A stretch of 9,757 nt of DNA, from assembly GCA_022360735.1 (NCBI GenBank), contig JAKSCF010000076.1:1-9757 (forward strand), given 5' to 3'. Source of the DNA: Clostridia bacterium. Its GTDB lineage: Bacteria > Bacillota_A > Clostridia > Peptostreptococcales > JAAYPU01. Below the pieces are notes generated by a model, which ran no database searches, had not been told where the DNA came from, and saw only the letters and a program-made list of their open reading frames with translations. Position 1 is the stretch's first letter. The number at the start of each line of letters is the position of its first letter. Positions 1-6,791 of the stretch are shown piece by piece. A program made the position numbers and the translations under genes.

Positions 1-121
1 AAAAAAAGTTATCTTTTAAAAAACTTTACGTTTTTTATGCTCTTTTTGAATTGACTTGCGTTTCTGTACTGTGTAGTTTTCAAGGTTCTTGCCGCCAGCC
101 CTGTAAGCGGCGACATCTAGT
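1..121 (-). other. Leader of a putative rRNA operon, 16S gene off-window
   Basis: Read leftward, this stretch contains the sequence AACCTTGAAAACT (complement of 75-87). This is the boxA-proximal signature commonly found in Firmicute rRNA leaders just upstream of 16S rRNA. Before it lies a small GC-rich hairpin (arms GCCGC/GCGGC at 91-95 and 107-111), which stands out in AT-rich DNA. Tandem promoters lie immediately upstream. No 16S sequence is inside the window, so the rRNA identity is inferred from leader and promoter layout. The alternative is the leader of another stable-RNA cluster, such as tRNA genes. Confidence 0.6.
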
Positions 122-150
122 AGATTATCACATCTATTTCTTCCTGTCAA
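122..150 (-). promoter_or_regulatory. Proximal leftward promoter of the rRNA-type leader
   Basis: On the minus strand a perfect TTGACA -35 (complement of 145-150) is followed by a -10 region at 122-129. This reads GATAAT with a 15-base spacer or TAATCT with a 17-base spacer. Transcription would begin near 115 and run off the left edge. It is the second of two tandem promoters whose -35 boxes are 89 bases apart, an arrangement typical of rRNA operons. Confidence 0.6.
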
Positions 151-210
151 CACCTTTTTCTATTTTTTTCGACATCCTTTTGGATATCCTGTGCGACAAG
201 CGTGAGATAC

Positions 211-239
211 ATACTATATCATATTCCCCCTATTGTCAA
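211..239 (-). promoter_or_regulatory. Distal leftward promoter of the rRNA-type leader
   Basis: On the minus strand a perfect TTGACA (complement of 234-239) is followed by TATAGT at a 15-base spacing or TAGTAT at a 17-base spacing. It points leftward into the rRNA-type leader and away from the sensor operon. The region between here and the gene at 421 is therefore a divergent promoter zone. Confidence 0.6.
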
Positions 240-378
240 TACCTTTATTTAAAAAAAATTTGATAACAATGCTTAGACGTTTATAATTCAATGTTATTGA
301 CATAGGTCTAATATAGGTACACTAGCTTTTAAATGTTTTCAGCTTTACATTTTCTAATTAATTTTTGATATATTTTTA

Positions 379-387
379 TGTTATAAT
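379..387 (+). promoter_or_regulatory. Extended -10 promoter of the sensor operon
   Basis: TGTTATAAT is a perfect extended -10 element (TGn followed by TATAAT at 382-387). A weak -35-like TTAATT lies at 358-363 with an 18-base spacer. Transcription would begin near 394, giving a leader of about 27 bases before the start codon at 421. A second, poorer candidate uses TTGACA at 297-302 with TACACT at 318-323, but its spacer is only 15 bases. No terminator is visible through the four genes, so this promoter probably drives all of 421-5530. Confidence 0.6.
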
Positions 388-420
388 TAGGAAAACAACC
401 ATTTACTTGAAGGTGATTAG

Positions 421-1404
421 ATGAAACCCATTAAAGTAGTAGAAATATTCTTAACACTTTTACTCATTGTATTAGCAATTTATGCCGGTAATATTTCTTT
501 TGGGATAAGGCATAAGGAACCTTATACTATGGGGCATAATGTTCCCATGTACCATTTTGCGTTAATTACTGATGAGGATGAAGGATATTTCCATCAATCA
601 TTTACTTCCGGACTCAATTCATCTTCACAAGAAAAAAAGGTAGTCGTTGAAACGTATCAAGTTAACTTAGAATCTGATCATAACACATTAAAGCAACATT
701 TTGAAACCATCTGGCTCAGCAATGTAGACGGTATAATCGTCAAACTTTCCAATAATGAGTTAGCCCGGCATTATATTCAAATGAGCCATGAAAAAGACAT
801 TTCTATTGTAACAGTGGGTAATGATTCACCAGACAGCCAACGTGATGCATACATTGGAACTAATAAGTATGATATGGGTAGAGTTACTGCTGAATTATGT
901 GATGAAAGTACAAACTCTGTATGTAAAATCGCAGTTATTTTAGGAAATGAATTTGCTGAAAAGTCGGGTTCCTCCAATAATAACTATATAAACGGAATAC
1001 TTGAATACTCAGAAAATAATAAATCACTAATCGTTGAATCCATATTATATTCTTCTGATAAGCGTGCAGAGTTTTTAGTTGCTGAACTACTAAATAAGAA
1101 GAACATTGATTGTATTATAACAACCGATCCTTTAGATGCACTTAGAGTTACTCGAGTACTCATAGATCTTAATCAGGTTGGAAATGTCAAAATTATTGCA
1201 AGCAGCGATTTACCTGAAATCATTAGTTATTTAGATAAAGGAACCATTTTTGCTAGTATTGTTATGGATTTTGAGACATTGGGCTCAAAGTCTGTGGAAA
1301 TATTATACTATTTACTAAATGAACAACGTCAGTCATCCTATATTAATATTCCTATAAAAATATTAACCAAAAATAATATTGAGGAGTATCTAAAGAATCA
1401 ATGA
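421..1404 (+). CDS. Membrane-anchored sugar-binding-like receptor (first sensor)
   Basis: A 327-residue protein with a short basic N-terminus, one hydrophobic segment (about residues 7-27) and no lipobox cysteine. It is predicted to stay tethered to the membrane with its soluble domain outside. Residues 45-320 look like a type 1 periplasmic binding fold of the RbsB/LacI-related kind (Peripla_BP_4). The stretch NDSPDSQRDAYIG near 134-146 is typical of that class. It lacks the ERW, YDR, NDNN and QD motifs that mark the XylF-like proteins downstream, so its ligand is probably different, or it may work without one. ATG is preceded by AAGGTG at 410-415. Its TGA overlaps the kinase start (ATGA), which suggests translational coupling and a role as receptor for that kinase. 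The ligand is not predictable from sequence. Confidence is high for receptor type and moderate for the sensing role. Confidence 0.8.
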   Translation: MKPIKVVEIFLTLLLIVLAIYAGNISFGIRHKEPYTMGHNVPMYHFALITDEDEGYFHQSFTSGLNSSSQEKKVVVETYQVNLESDHNTLKQHFETIWLSNVDGIIVKLSNNELARHYIQMSHEKDISIVTVGNDSPDSQRDAYIGTNKYDMGRVTAELCDESTNSVCKIAVILGNEFAEKSGSSNNNYINGILEYSENNKSLIVESILYSSDKRAEFLVAELLNKKNIDCIITTDPLDALRVTRVLIDLNQVGNVKIIASSDLPEIISYLDKGTIFASIVMDFETLGSKSVEILYYLLNEQRQSSYINIPIKILTKNNIEEYLKNQ

Positions 1405-2885
1405 AGAATTTATTTTGGAGAAATACCATTAGTTCTAAAGTATCAGGCTTTACCTTTATGCTATTAGCTTGTATCTTAATTAGTTATTTTTCTATACTAT
1501 ATACATCCATCAGCATTAAGAATAACTTTAATTTAATATTTAATAGAAGCTTGGTATTAAATGAGCTTATCAAAACGATGAATGATTTCGAAATATCTGT
1601 TGAAGAGTATTTAAATACCAAAGATTCGGATTCATTTGTAGCGTATTTGGACAAGCAGACTGAAATAAATGGGTTTAGAGAATCACAACCTACCGAAATA
1701 TCTTATGATATTACGACATTAAAAATTGCAAATATCAATAATATGCTTGGAGAATACTTATCTAAAGCATCAGAAGCAATTGGCTATAAACGAGGCAGAA
1801 ATACCGAAAAGTATTTAGAATCATTTGAGGATCTCAAAATTATATCAACTTATATTGACAGTATTATAGCAGATATTAATGCATCTGAATTTTCATCTAA
1901 TCTCACAGAATATACAATATTATCAGAAAGAATTGAAAATCTAAAACATGTTATCTTTGTTATGACTGGCACTATGATTCTTCTAAGCATCATTTTTGCT
2001 TACGATTTTAAAAAGAATATTTCTAAACCTATAAAAGAACTTTCTGATTATGCAGGACTCATATCTAAAGGCATCTATGAATTTCCTTTAAATAAAACAA
2101 CCTATTATGATGAAGCCACCTTATTAGCAGAAACATTTTCTAATATGGCAGTCAGCATAAAAAATTACATCAGCGAACTAAAAAACATGGCAGAGACGGA
2201 AAACAAGTTAAGAGAATCTGAAATTAAAAACTTAAAGATGCAAAATCTTTTAAAGCATGCAGAACTAACCGCCTTGCAATCACAAATTAATCCGCATTTT
2301 TTATTTAATACTCTCAATGCCGGCGTTCAGCTTGCTAATTTAGAAGATGCTGAAAAAACTAGTGATTTCTTATACTCTCTTACAGCAATTTTTAGATACA
2401 ATATTCAAAGTATGGAGAATACCGTTACTTTGAAAGATGAAATTAAAAACGTTAAAAATTATTTTAAACTCATGGAAGTTAGGTTTGACGATTTATTAGA
2501 CTTTAATATTGAGCTGCCTAAAGAAGCTTATCATACTGAAATGCCGCCTTTAATCTTACAGCCACTTATAGAAAATGCTTTGATCCATGGTTTCAAAGAT
2601 AAAGAAGATGTTGGTAGAATTAATATAAAAGCATCTTTAGATACTGATTATGTTTATATTTCTATCGCAGATAATGGAAATGGCATAGCGTCTTCTATTT
2701 TAGATAAATTGAAGGAAACCCAATATGATTATAGTCCAACGCCTGAGGTAGAAGGCCATACAACAGGTATTGGCATTAGCAATGTATACCAACGATTAAA
2801 AACTTTTTTAAATGATCCTAACTGTTTAGATATCGTATCCATTTTAGGAAAAGGTACCACTATTACTTTAAGGTTAAATCGCTGA
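1401..2885 (+). CDS. Sensor histidine kinase, LytS/YesM type
   Basis: A 494-residue membrane kinase expected to autophosphorylate on histidine and pass the phosphate to the adjacent regulator. Two membrane segments (about 15-37 and 183-202) enclose a roughly 145-residue, helix-rich extracellular region. This is followed by a HAMP-like linker (203-257) and a charged helical stretch (258-290). The His_kinase core carries QINPHFLFNTL with His299 as phosphoacceptor. The ATPase domain shows an N box LIENALIHG (Asn392), DNGNG (424-428) and TTGIGISN (454-461). All key residues are present. The extracellular region has no recognisable small-molecule domain, which fits sensing through separate binding proteins. 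The start overlaps the preceding stop by ATGA. A GAGGAG at 1381-1386 is too far upstream (14 bases) to be ideal, so coupling probably matters. By analogy with C. beijerinckii LytS, the partner is a XylFII-like receptor. Confidence 0.93.
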   Translation: MKNLFWRNTISSKVSGFTFMLLACILISYFSILYTSISIKNNFNLIFNRSLVLNELIKTMNDFEISVEEYLNTKDSDSFVAYLDKQTEINGFRESQPTEISYDITTLKIANINNMLGEYLSKASEAIGYKRGRNTEKYLESFEDLKIISTYIDSIIADINASEFSSNLTEYTILSERIENLKHVIFVMTGTMILLSIIFAYDFKKNISKPIKELSDYAGLISKGIYEFPLNKTTYYDEATLLAETFSNMAVSIKNYISELKNMAETENKLRESEIKNLKMQNLLKHAELTALQSQINPHFLFNTLNAGVQLANLEDAEKTSDFLYSLTAIFRYNIQSMENTVTLKDEIKNVKNYFKLMEVRFDDLLDFNIELPKEAYHTEMPPLILQPLIENALIHGFKDKEDVGRINIKASLDTDYVYISIADNGNGIASSILDKLKETQYDYSPTPEVEGHTTGIGISNVYQRLKTFLNDPNCLDIVSILGKGTTITLRLNR

Positions 2886-2894
2886 GGTAAAATT

Positions 2895-4460
2895 ATGTAT
2901 AGAATATTAATTATTGATGATGAAAAAATTGTTTTAGATTCTTCTAGGTATATCCTAGAAAGTAATTATGAGAATATAACAGTTGAAACAGCCAGAAATG
3001 GTAAAGAAGGGCTTATCAAGCTTGATAGCTTTAAACCTCATATTATTATTACTGATATCAGAATGCCCGGAATAAGCGGCATAGAATTTATAAAAAAAGC
3101 TCGTAAAGTTGATTTAAAGGTAAAAATACTCATTATTACTGCATATGAACAATTTGAATATGCAAAGGAAGCCTTTAAATATAATGTTGAAGATTATATC
3201 CTAAAGCCTTTATGTAAAGGTAAACTACTTGAATCCCTTAATAAAATCATTCAAAAAATTGAAGGTGAAAAAGAGCGTCGTGATGAAGAATTAGAAAGCA
3301 TAGAGAAGTATTATAAATCCATTAACTTAGTTGAGAACAACTTTTTTTATTCTGTTTTCTTTAAAAATGATTGTTCGAAATACTACAATCAATATAGGGA
3401 ATTGTTATCCATCGATTTAGTATCCGGTTTTATTATAGCCATTGAATTTAGGGATCTGTCAGAAGAAGCTCATTGGAGTGAAGTCAGCGACTATCATGTT
3501 AAACTCAATCAATGCACAGAATATCTAAAATCACACTTTAAATATAATTATGATGCTATTGTAAGTAATCTTTTTATCAATAAACTTTTCATATATATAG
3601 AAAGGTCCACACCCCTTGAGCCTTCTGTATTAGATTTTTTAAATTCTATTCATGATTATGTGTGGAAAAAATTTCGATTCAAAACTAGAATATCCATAGG
3701 ATCTATTAAGAAAATTGATGATTTATACCAATCATATGAGCAAGCCCTTATTCTTTTAAAAGGTGACATAACAAAAGTTGCCGTATATGATGAAGAACAA
3801 ATATACAGTACAGATCCTGCTTATTATAATGATTTGTTAGAATCTTTAATTGACTGCTACTCTAATAAAAATAAAAAATTCTTTCATGAGCTGGATGCCA
3901 TTAAAGACTACTATATTATGATTTACAAGGAAAACAACACTATTGCTCTTAACGGATTAATCGAAACTCTGTCTATACTGCATTTTTTAACAAAAGACTA
4001 TCTTTCTATAAAAGAAAATATTGACAAACAGTTTATCGAAAAAATTTGTAACAATGACGCTTTGGATGCTCTTTCTTATTTTATTGAACAAGCATCTAAG
4101 TGGTTTGATATATATATCCAATCAGAATTTCAAGATTATAGCGTAATAACTTCTAAAGCCTTAGACATTATCAATGCACATTACAAAGAAGATTTAAGTC
4201 TTGAGCAAGTTTCACAAAAAATTAACGTAACACCTCAATACCTAAGTAAAATTTTTAGTCAAGAAACTTCAAAAAGTTTTAAAGAGTTCATTGCCTGTTT
4301 GCGAGTGGAAGATGCTAAAATACTTCTGCTGCAAGATCAAAAGATGAGTATTTCAAATGTCAGCTATCAAGTCGGCTACAACGACCCCAATTATTTTATT
4401 AGAATCTTTAAAAAATATACAGGCTATACGCCAAAGGAATATAGGAAGGTATTCAAATGA
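2895..4460 (+). CDS. Response regulator, YesN type (REC plus AraC DNA-binding domain)
   Basis: A 521-residue cytoplasmic transcription regulator. Residues 1-120 form a receiver domain with the acidic pair Asp8/Asp9, phosphoacceptor Asp54 (ITDIRMPG), Thr82 and Lys104. A helical linker follows. The central region, about 175-300, ends in a TRISIGS...YEQALILL pattern resembling the degenerate GGDEF-like domain found in many YesN proteins. Residues 418-521 are an AraC-type double helix-turn-helix, ending in the usual VGYNDPNYFIRIFKKYTGY signature. The ribosome binding site GAGGTAA overlaps the kinase stop codon, and the spacing to ATG is 7 bases. The likely targets are promoters of the adjacent transporter genes (5531-5716) and perhaps its own operon. 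The target assignment is inferred from the neighbourhood and from known YesN systems. Confidence 0.93.
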   Translation: MYRILIIDDEKIVLDSSRYILESNYENITVETARNGKEGLIKLDSFKPHIIITDIRMPGISGIEFIKKARKVDLKVKILIITAYEQFEYAKEAFKYNVEDYILKPLCKGKLLESLNKIIQKIEGEKERRDEELESIEKYYKSINLVENNFFYSVFFKNDCSKYYNQYRELLSIDLVSGFIIAIEFRDLSEEAHWSEVSDYHVKLNQCTEYLKSHFKYNYDAIVSNLFINKLFIYIERSTPLEPSVLDFLNSIHDYVWKKFRFKTRISIGSIKKIDDLYQSYEQALILLKGDITKVAVYDEEQIYSTDPAYYNDLLESLIDCYSNKNKKFFHELDAIKDYYIMIYKENNTIALNGLIETLSILHFLTKDYLSIKENIDKQFIEKICNNDALDALSYFIEQASKWFDIYIQSEFQDYSVITSKALDIINAHYKEDLSLEQVSQKINVTPQYLSKIFSQETSKSFKEFIACLRVEDAKILLLQDQKMSISNVSYQVGYNDPNYFIRIFKKYTGYTPKEYRKVFK

Positions 4461-5530
4461 TAAAAAAGTTAGTTCTTATAGGATCCTTTGTTATCCTATT
4501 TATAGCTGGACTATACTTTCTAAAAGACTATCATCAATTATTAAATAATAAACCTGCTGAATTGGATGGAAGATTAAAAATCGGCCTATCCTTTGATAGT
4601 TTAGTTGTGGAGCGATGGAACAGAGATATGGAGACATTTGTTTCTTATGCTAATGAAAATAATTTAGAGGTCATTGTTCAAATTGCTAATGATGATCTTA
4701 CTGAACAACGTAAACAAATACAATATCTTATAGATGAAAATGTAGCAGCAATCGTTTTACTCCCAAAATCCAAAGACTCCTTTTCTGATCTAATAAAACA
4801 AGCCAAAAGAAAAGGGATTAAAATCATTGCATACGACCGCTTGTTAACAGATGCACATGCTGACGCCTATATCACTTTTGATACCGTTAATATTGGCGAA
4901 ATGATAACTGAAACTCTTATTAATTCAATGGAACAGCAAGAACGTGAACAATACAATCTCTTAATTATAAACGGAGATCCTAATGATAATAACTCTTATT
5001 TTTTAAACCAAGGATTTTATAATGTTCTTAAAGCAAGCAGTAATTTGAATATAAACATTGTAGATGAAGTCTGGGCTCATGATTGGCGGGAAATTTATGC
5101 CTTTAATGCAGTTGATAAAGCTTTAAGCAATGGAGAACAGATCCACGGCATTATCTGTGCTAACGATGTCTTAGCTACTGGCGCGATACATTCTTTATCA
5201 GAAAGACAATTAGCAGGAAAAGTACCGGTCGTCAGCCAGGATTCTGAACTATCGGCTTGTCAAAGAATAGTTGAAAAAACACAGCTGGCAACAGTTTATA
5301 AACCCATTAACAAACTTGCTAAAGCTGCAGTCGATTGCACTGTTAAACTCATTAATAACGAATCTTTAAGTGAATATGATACTATAAACGACGGTACTTA
5401 CTTCATCCCTATGATTAGTATTAAATGCCACTTAGTGAATAAGGCAACCATTGATGAACTCATTATTAAATCAGGCTTTCATTCAAGAGAAGATGTGTAT
5501 TTAAATATTAAATCACGAAACCCCTTCTAA
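4457..5530 (+). CDS. Membrane-anchored XylF-like sugar receptor (XylFII-type)
   Basis: A 357-residue protein with an uncleaved-looking N-terminal membrane segment (about 4-23), no lipobox, and a full XylF-type periplasmic binding domain from about residue 39. The xylose-binding-protein motifs are intact: ERW (52-54), AYDR (125-128), NDNN (176-179), WAHDW (206-210), ND (236-237), SQD (260-262) and YKP (281-283). ATG overlaps the regulator stop (ATGA), with AGGAAGG at 4443-4449 as ribosome binding site. Anchoring and operon position fit a sensory receptor for the kinase rather than a transport receptor, like XylFII of C. beijerinckii. The transport receptor is the separate lipoprotein at 5717. 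The likely ligand is xylose or a close aldose. The ligand and the kinase contact are inferred. Confidence 0.9.
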   Translation: MIKKLVLIGSFVILFIAGLYFLKDYHQLLNNKPAELDGRLKIGLSFDSLVVERWNRDMETFVSYANENNLEVIVQIANDDLTEQRKQIQYLIDENVAAIVLLPKSKDSFSDLIKQAKRKGIKIIAYDRLLTDAHADAYITFDTVNIGEMITETLINSMEQQEREQYNLLIINGDPNDNNSYFLNQGFYNVLKASSNLNINIVDEVWAHDWREIYAFNAVDKALSNGEQIHGIICANDVLATGAIHSLSERQLAGKVPVVSQDSELSACQRIVEKTQLATVYKPINKLAKAAVDCTVKLINNESLSEYDTINDGTYFIPMISIKCHLVNKATIDELIIKSGFHSREDVYLNIKSRNPF

Positions 5531-5561
5531 AATAGACAGAGCTTGTATTTATATCACAAAT

Positions 5562-5591
5562 TTAAGATTATTTTTTTGCTATTTTTATAAT
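5562..5591 (+). promoter_or_regulatory. Candidate distal promoter of xylFGH
   Basis: A perfect TATAAT at 5586-5591 is preceded by TTAAGA (4 of 6 matches to TTGACA) with an 18-base spacer. The poor -35 is what would be expected for a promoter that needs an activator. It would give a leader of about 120 bases before the xylF start. Confidence 0.45.
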
Positions 5592-5614
5592 AGTAAAAAA
5601 ATTTTTTGATTTTT

Positions 5615-5633
5615 TTGAAAACTTTTTTCTCAA
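5615..5633. promoter_or_regulatory. Imperfect 19-base palindrome, possible operator
   Basis: TTGAAAA and TTCTCAA are separated by five bases, and six of seven arm positions are complementary. It lies between the two candidate xylF promoters. It vaguely resembles a catabolite-repression (cre) site but lacks the central CG, so CcpA binding is not supported. It may be an operator for another regulator or a chance palindrome. Confidence 0.3.
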
Positions 5634-5651
5634 ATATATTAAATTTGTTAA

Positions 5652-5680
5652 GTGACCTTTTTCTCAACCTCTTATATCAT
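5652..5680 (+). promoter_or_regulatory. Candidate proximal promoter of xylFGH
   Basis: TATCAT (5 of 6 matches) at 5675-5680 is preceded by GTGACC (4 of 6 matches) at 5652-5657 with a 17-base spacer. Transcription would begin near 5687, about 30 bases before the xylF start. Which of the two candidates is used cannot be decided from sequence. Confidence 0.4.
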
Positions 5681-5704
5681 AAAATAAAAATGAAAATGGA
5701 ATTG

Positions 5705-5710
5705 AGGAGG
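5705..5710 (+). promoter_or_regulatory. Ribosome binding site that decides the xylF start
   Basis: A perfect AGGAGG lies six bases before the ATG at 5717. The reading frame is open upstream as far as an ATG at 5606, with further in-frame ATGs at 5690 and 5696. None of these has a comparable site, and only the start at 5717 gives a proper lipoprotein signal peptide. Confidence 0.85.
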
Positions 5711-5716
5711 AGAAAA

Positions 5717-6775
5717 ATGAGAAAGTTATCAAAGATGATGGTATTTATCCTGATCTTAGCATTGCTAGTCCCAATAGCGATAGGATGTCAACCCACTGAG
5801 GAGTCATCTGGAGGAGAAGAGGCTTCTACTGATACTATTACAATTGGTGTTTCTTTACCCACACAAAGAGAAGAAAGATGGGTTAGAGACAAAGAAGCCA
5901 TGGAAAAATGGGCTGAAACATACGGCGTGGACATAAAAGTTCAAGTTGCAGATGCTGACCAAGCTCAACAAGCTCAACAAGTTGAAAACTTACTCACTCA
6001 AGGTATTGATGTTTTAATCTTAGCACCTCATAATGCTTCCGCTTCTGTTGAACTGGTTAGAAAAGCAAAAGAAGAAAATGTTCCTGTTCTTTCTTATGAC
6101 CGGCTTGTAACTGCTACCGACCAGCTAGATTATTATATTTCATTTGATAATGAGGCCGTTGGGCGTCTTCAAGGACAATATTTTATAGATAATGTTGAAA
6201 AAGGGAATGTTATGTTATTTGCAGGTGCCCCTACAGATAATAATGCTCTTCTTTTCTTTAAGGGCGCTATGGAAAAACTACAACCTAAAATTGACTCAGG
6301 TGATTACACCGTTTTAGGCGGAGAAGAATTTCAGCAGGTTGCAACTGATAACTGGGTGCCTGCTAATGCCCAAAACAGAGCAACTAATATTTTAACTGCA
6401 AATCCAGATGCAGAAATCGCCGGTGTATTAGCTCCTAATGATGGTACTGCCGGTGGTATTATTGAGGCTTTCAAGGCTTCTGGTGTAGACCTTCCAATCG
6501 TTACTGGTCAAGATTCAGAAATTGCAGCTATTAAGAGAATACAAATCGGAGAACAATCCATGACTATCTTTAAAGATACAAGAGAACTTGCAAAATCTGC
6601 AATCGAAAGTTCAATAAAAATAGCATCAAATGAAGATGTTGCAACTAATGGTGTTGTCGATAACGGATCTATAGAAGTCCCTTCTATCCTTTTAGAACCT
6701 AAGGTTGTTACACAAGACAATTTCCAAGCATTATTAGTGGATAGCGGTTACATCCAAGCATCTGATATAGAGTAA
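5717..6775 (+). CDS. xylF: XylF-like sugar-binding lipoprotein of the ABC transporter
   Basis: A 352-residue extracytoplasmic receptor that captures sugar and delivers it to XylGH. A lipoprotein signal peptide (basic MRKLSK, hydrophobic 8-22, lipobox AIGC) ends at Cys24. A Ser/Glu/Gly-rich tether follows, then the XylF binding domain from about residue 40. Ligand-site motifs are conserved with E. coli XylF: ERW (53-55), SYDR (126-129), DNN (174-176), NWVPANA (212-218), ND (241-242) and GQD (264-266). Length is close to family size. The start at 5717 is fixed by AGGAGG and the signal peptide. It is followed by a terminator-like hairpin before xylG, which fits higher expression of the binding protein than of the membrane components. 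Xylose is the most likely substrate, but glucose or another aldose cannot be excluded. Confidence 0.92.
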   Translation: MRKLSKMMVFILILALLVPIAIGCQPTEESSGGEEASTDTITIGVSLPTQREERWVRDKEAMEKWAETYGVDIKVQVADADQAQQAQQVENLLTQGIDVLILAPHNASASVELVRKAKEENVPVLSYDRLVTATDQLDYYISFDNEAVGRLQGQYFIDNVEKGNVMLFAGAPTDNNALLFFKGAMEKLQPKIDSGDYTVLGGEEFQQVATDNWVPANAQNRATNILTANPDAEIAGVLAPNDGTAGGIIEAFKASGVDLPIVTGQDSEIAAIKRIQIGEQSMTIFKDTRELAKSAIESSIKIASNEDVATNGVVDNGSIEVPSILLEPKVVTQDNFQALLVDSGYIQASDIE

Positions 6776-6791
6776 TTCAAATACTTAACTT

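Larger units (their letters stand above)
5556..5648. repeat. Ten-base inverted repeat spanning the distal xylF promoter
   Basis: ACAAATTTAA at 5556-5565 is repeated exactly in inverted orientation (TTAAATTTGT) at 5639-5648. The left arm overlaps the candidate -35 box, and the arms enclose the TATAAT box. Arms 73 bases apart suit two regulator sites rather than an RNA hairpin. A match of this length could arise by chance in such AT-rich DNA. Confidence 0.4.
5531..5716 (+). promoter_or_regulatory. Regulatory intergenic region upstream of xylF
   Basis: This 186-base gap separates the sensor operon from the transporter genes and is the likeliest binding region for the YesN-type regulator. It is extremely AT-rich, with runs of T or A at 5571-5577, 5582-5586, 5595-5607, 5610-5616 and 5623-5628. 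Several sit about 10-12 bases apart, which may curve the DNA. It holds two candidate promoters and inverted repeats, listed separately. No convincing terminator follows the receptor gene, so some read-through from the sensor operon is possible. Confidence 0.6.

Noticed and set aside
89..113. GC-rich hairpin read as a rightward terminator
   Set aside because: No T tract follows it in the rightward direction. The promoters and CCTTGAAAACT signature place it in a leftward leader.
51..263. Rightward open frame of 70 codons
   Set aside because: It lies antisense across the rRNA-type leader and tandem promoters, has no ribosome binding site, and its composition (many Phe, Cys, Leu and Ser) looks non-coding.
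4357..4548. Small rightward frame overlapping the regulator end and second receptor start
   Set aside because: It is out of frame with two well-supported genes, has no ribosome binding site, and is a shadow.
5615..5633. CcpA catabolite-repression (cre) site upstream of xylF
   Set aside because: The best candidate lacks the conserved central CG and the 3' C, so only a generic palindrome is reported.
5606..5716. N-terminal extension of xylF to the ATG at 5606
   Set aside because: It would put 37 extra residues before a good lipoprotein signal peptide, lacks a ribosome binding site, and covers the regulatory region. ATG 5717 has AGGAGG at ideal spacing.
5961..5981. Tandem repeat AAGCTCAAC twice inside xylF
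   Set aside because: It encodes AQQAQQ in a helix that has the same length in E. coli XylF, so there is no expansion. It is short-range codon similarity only.
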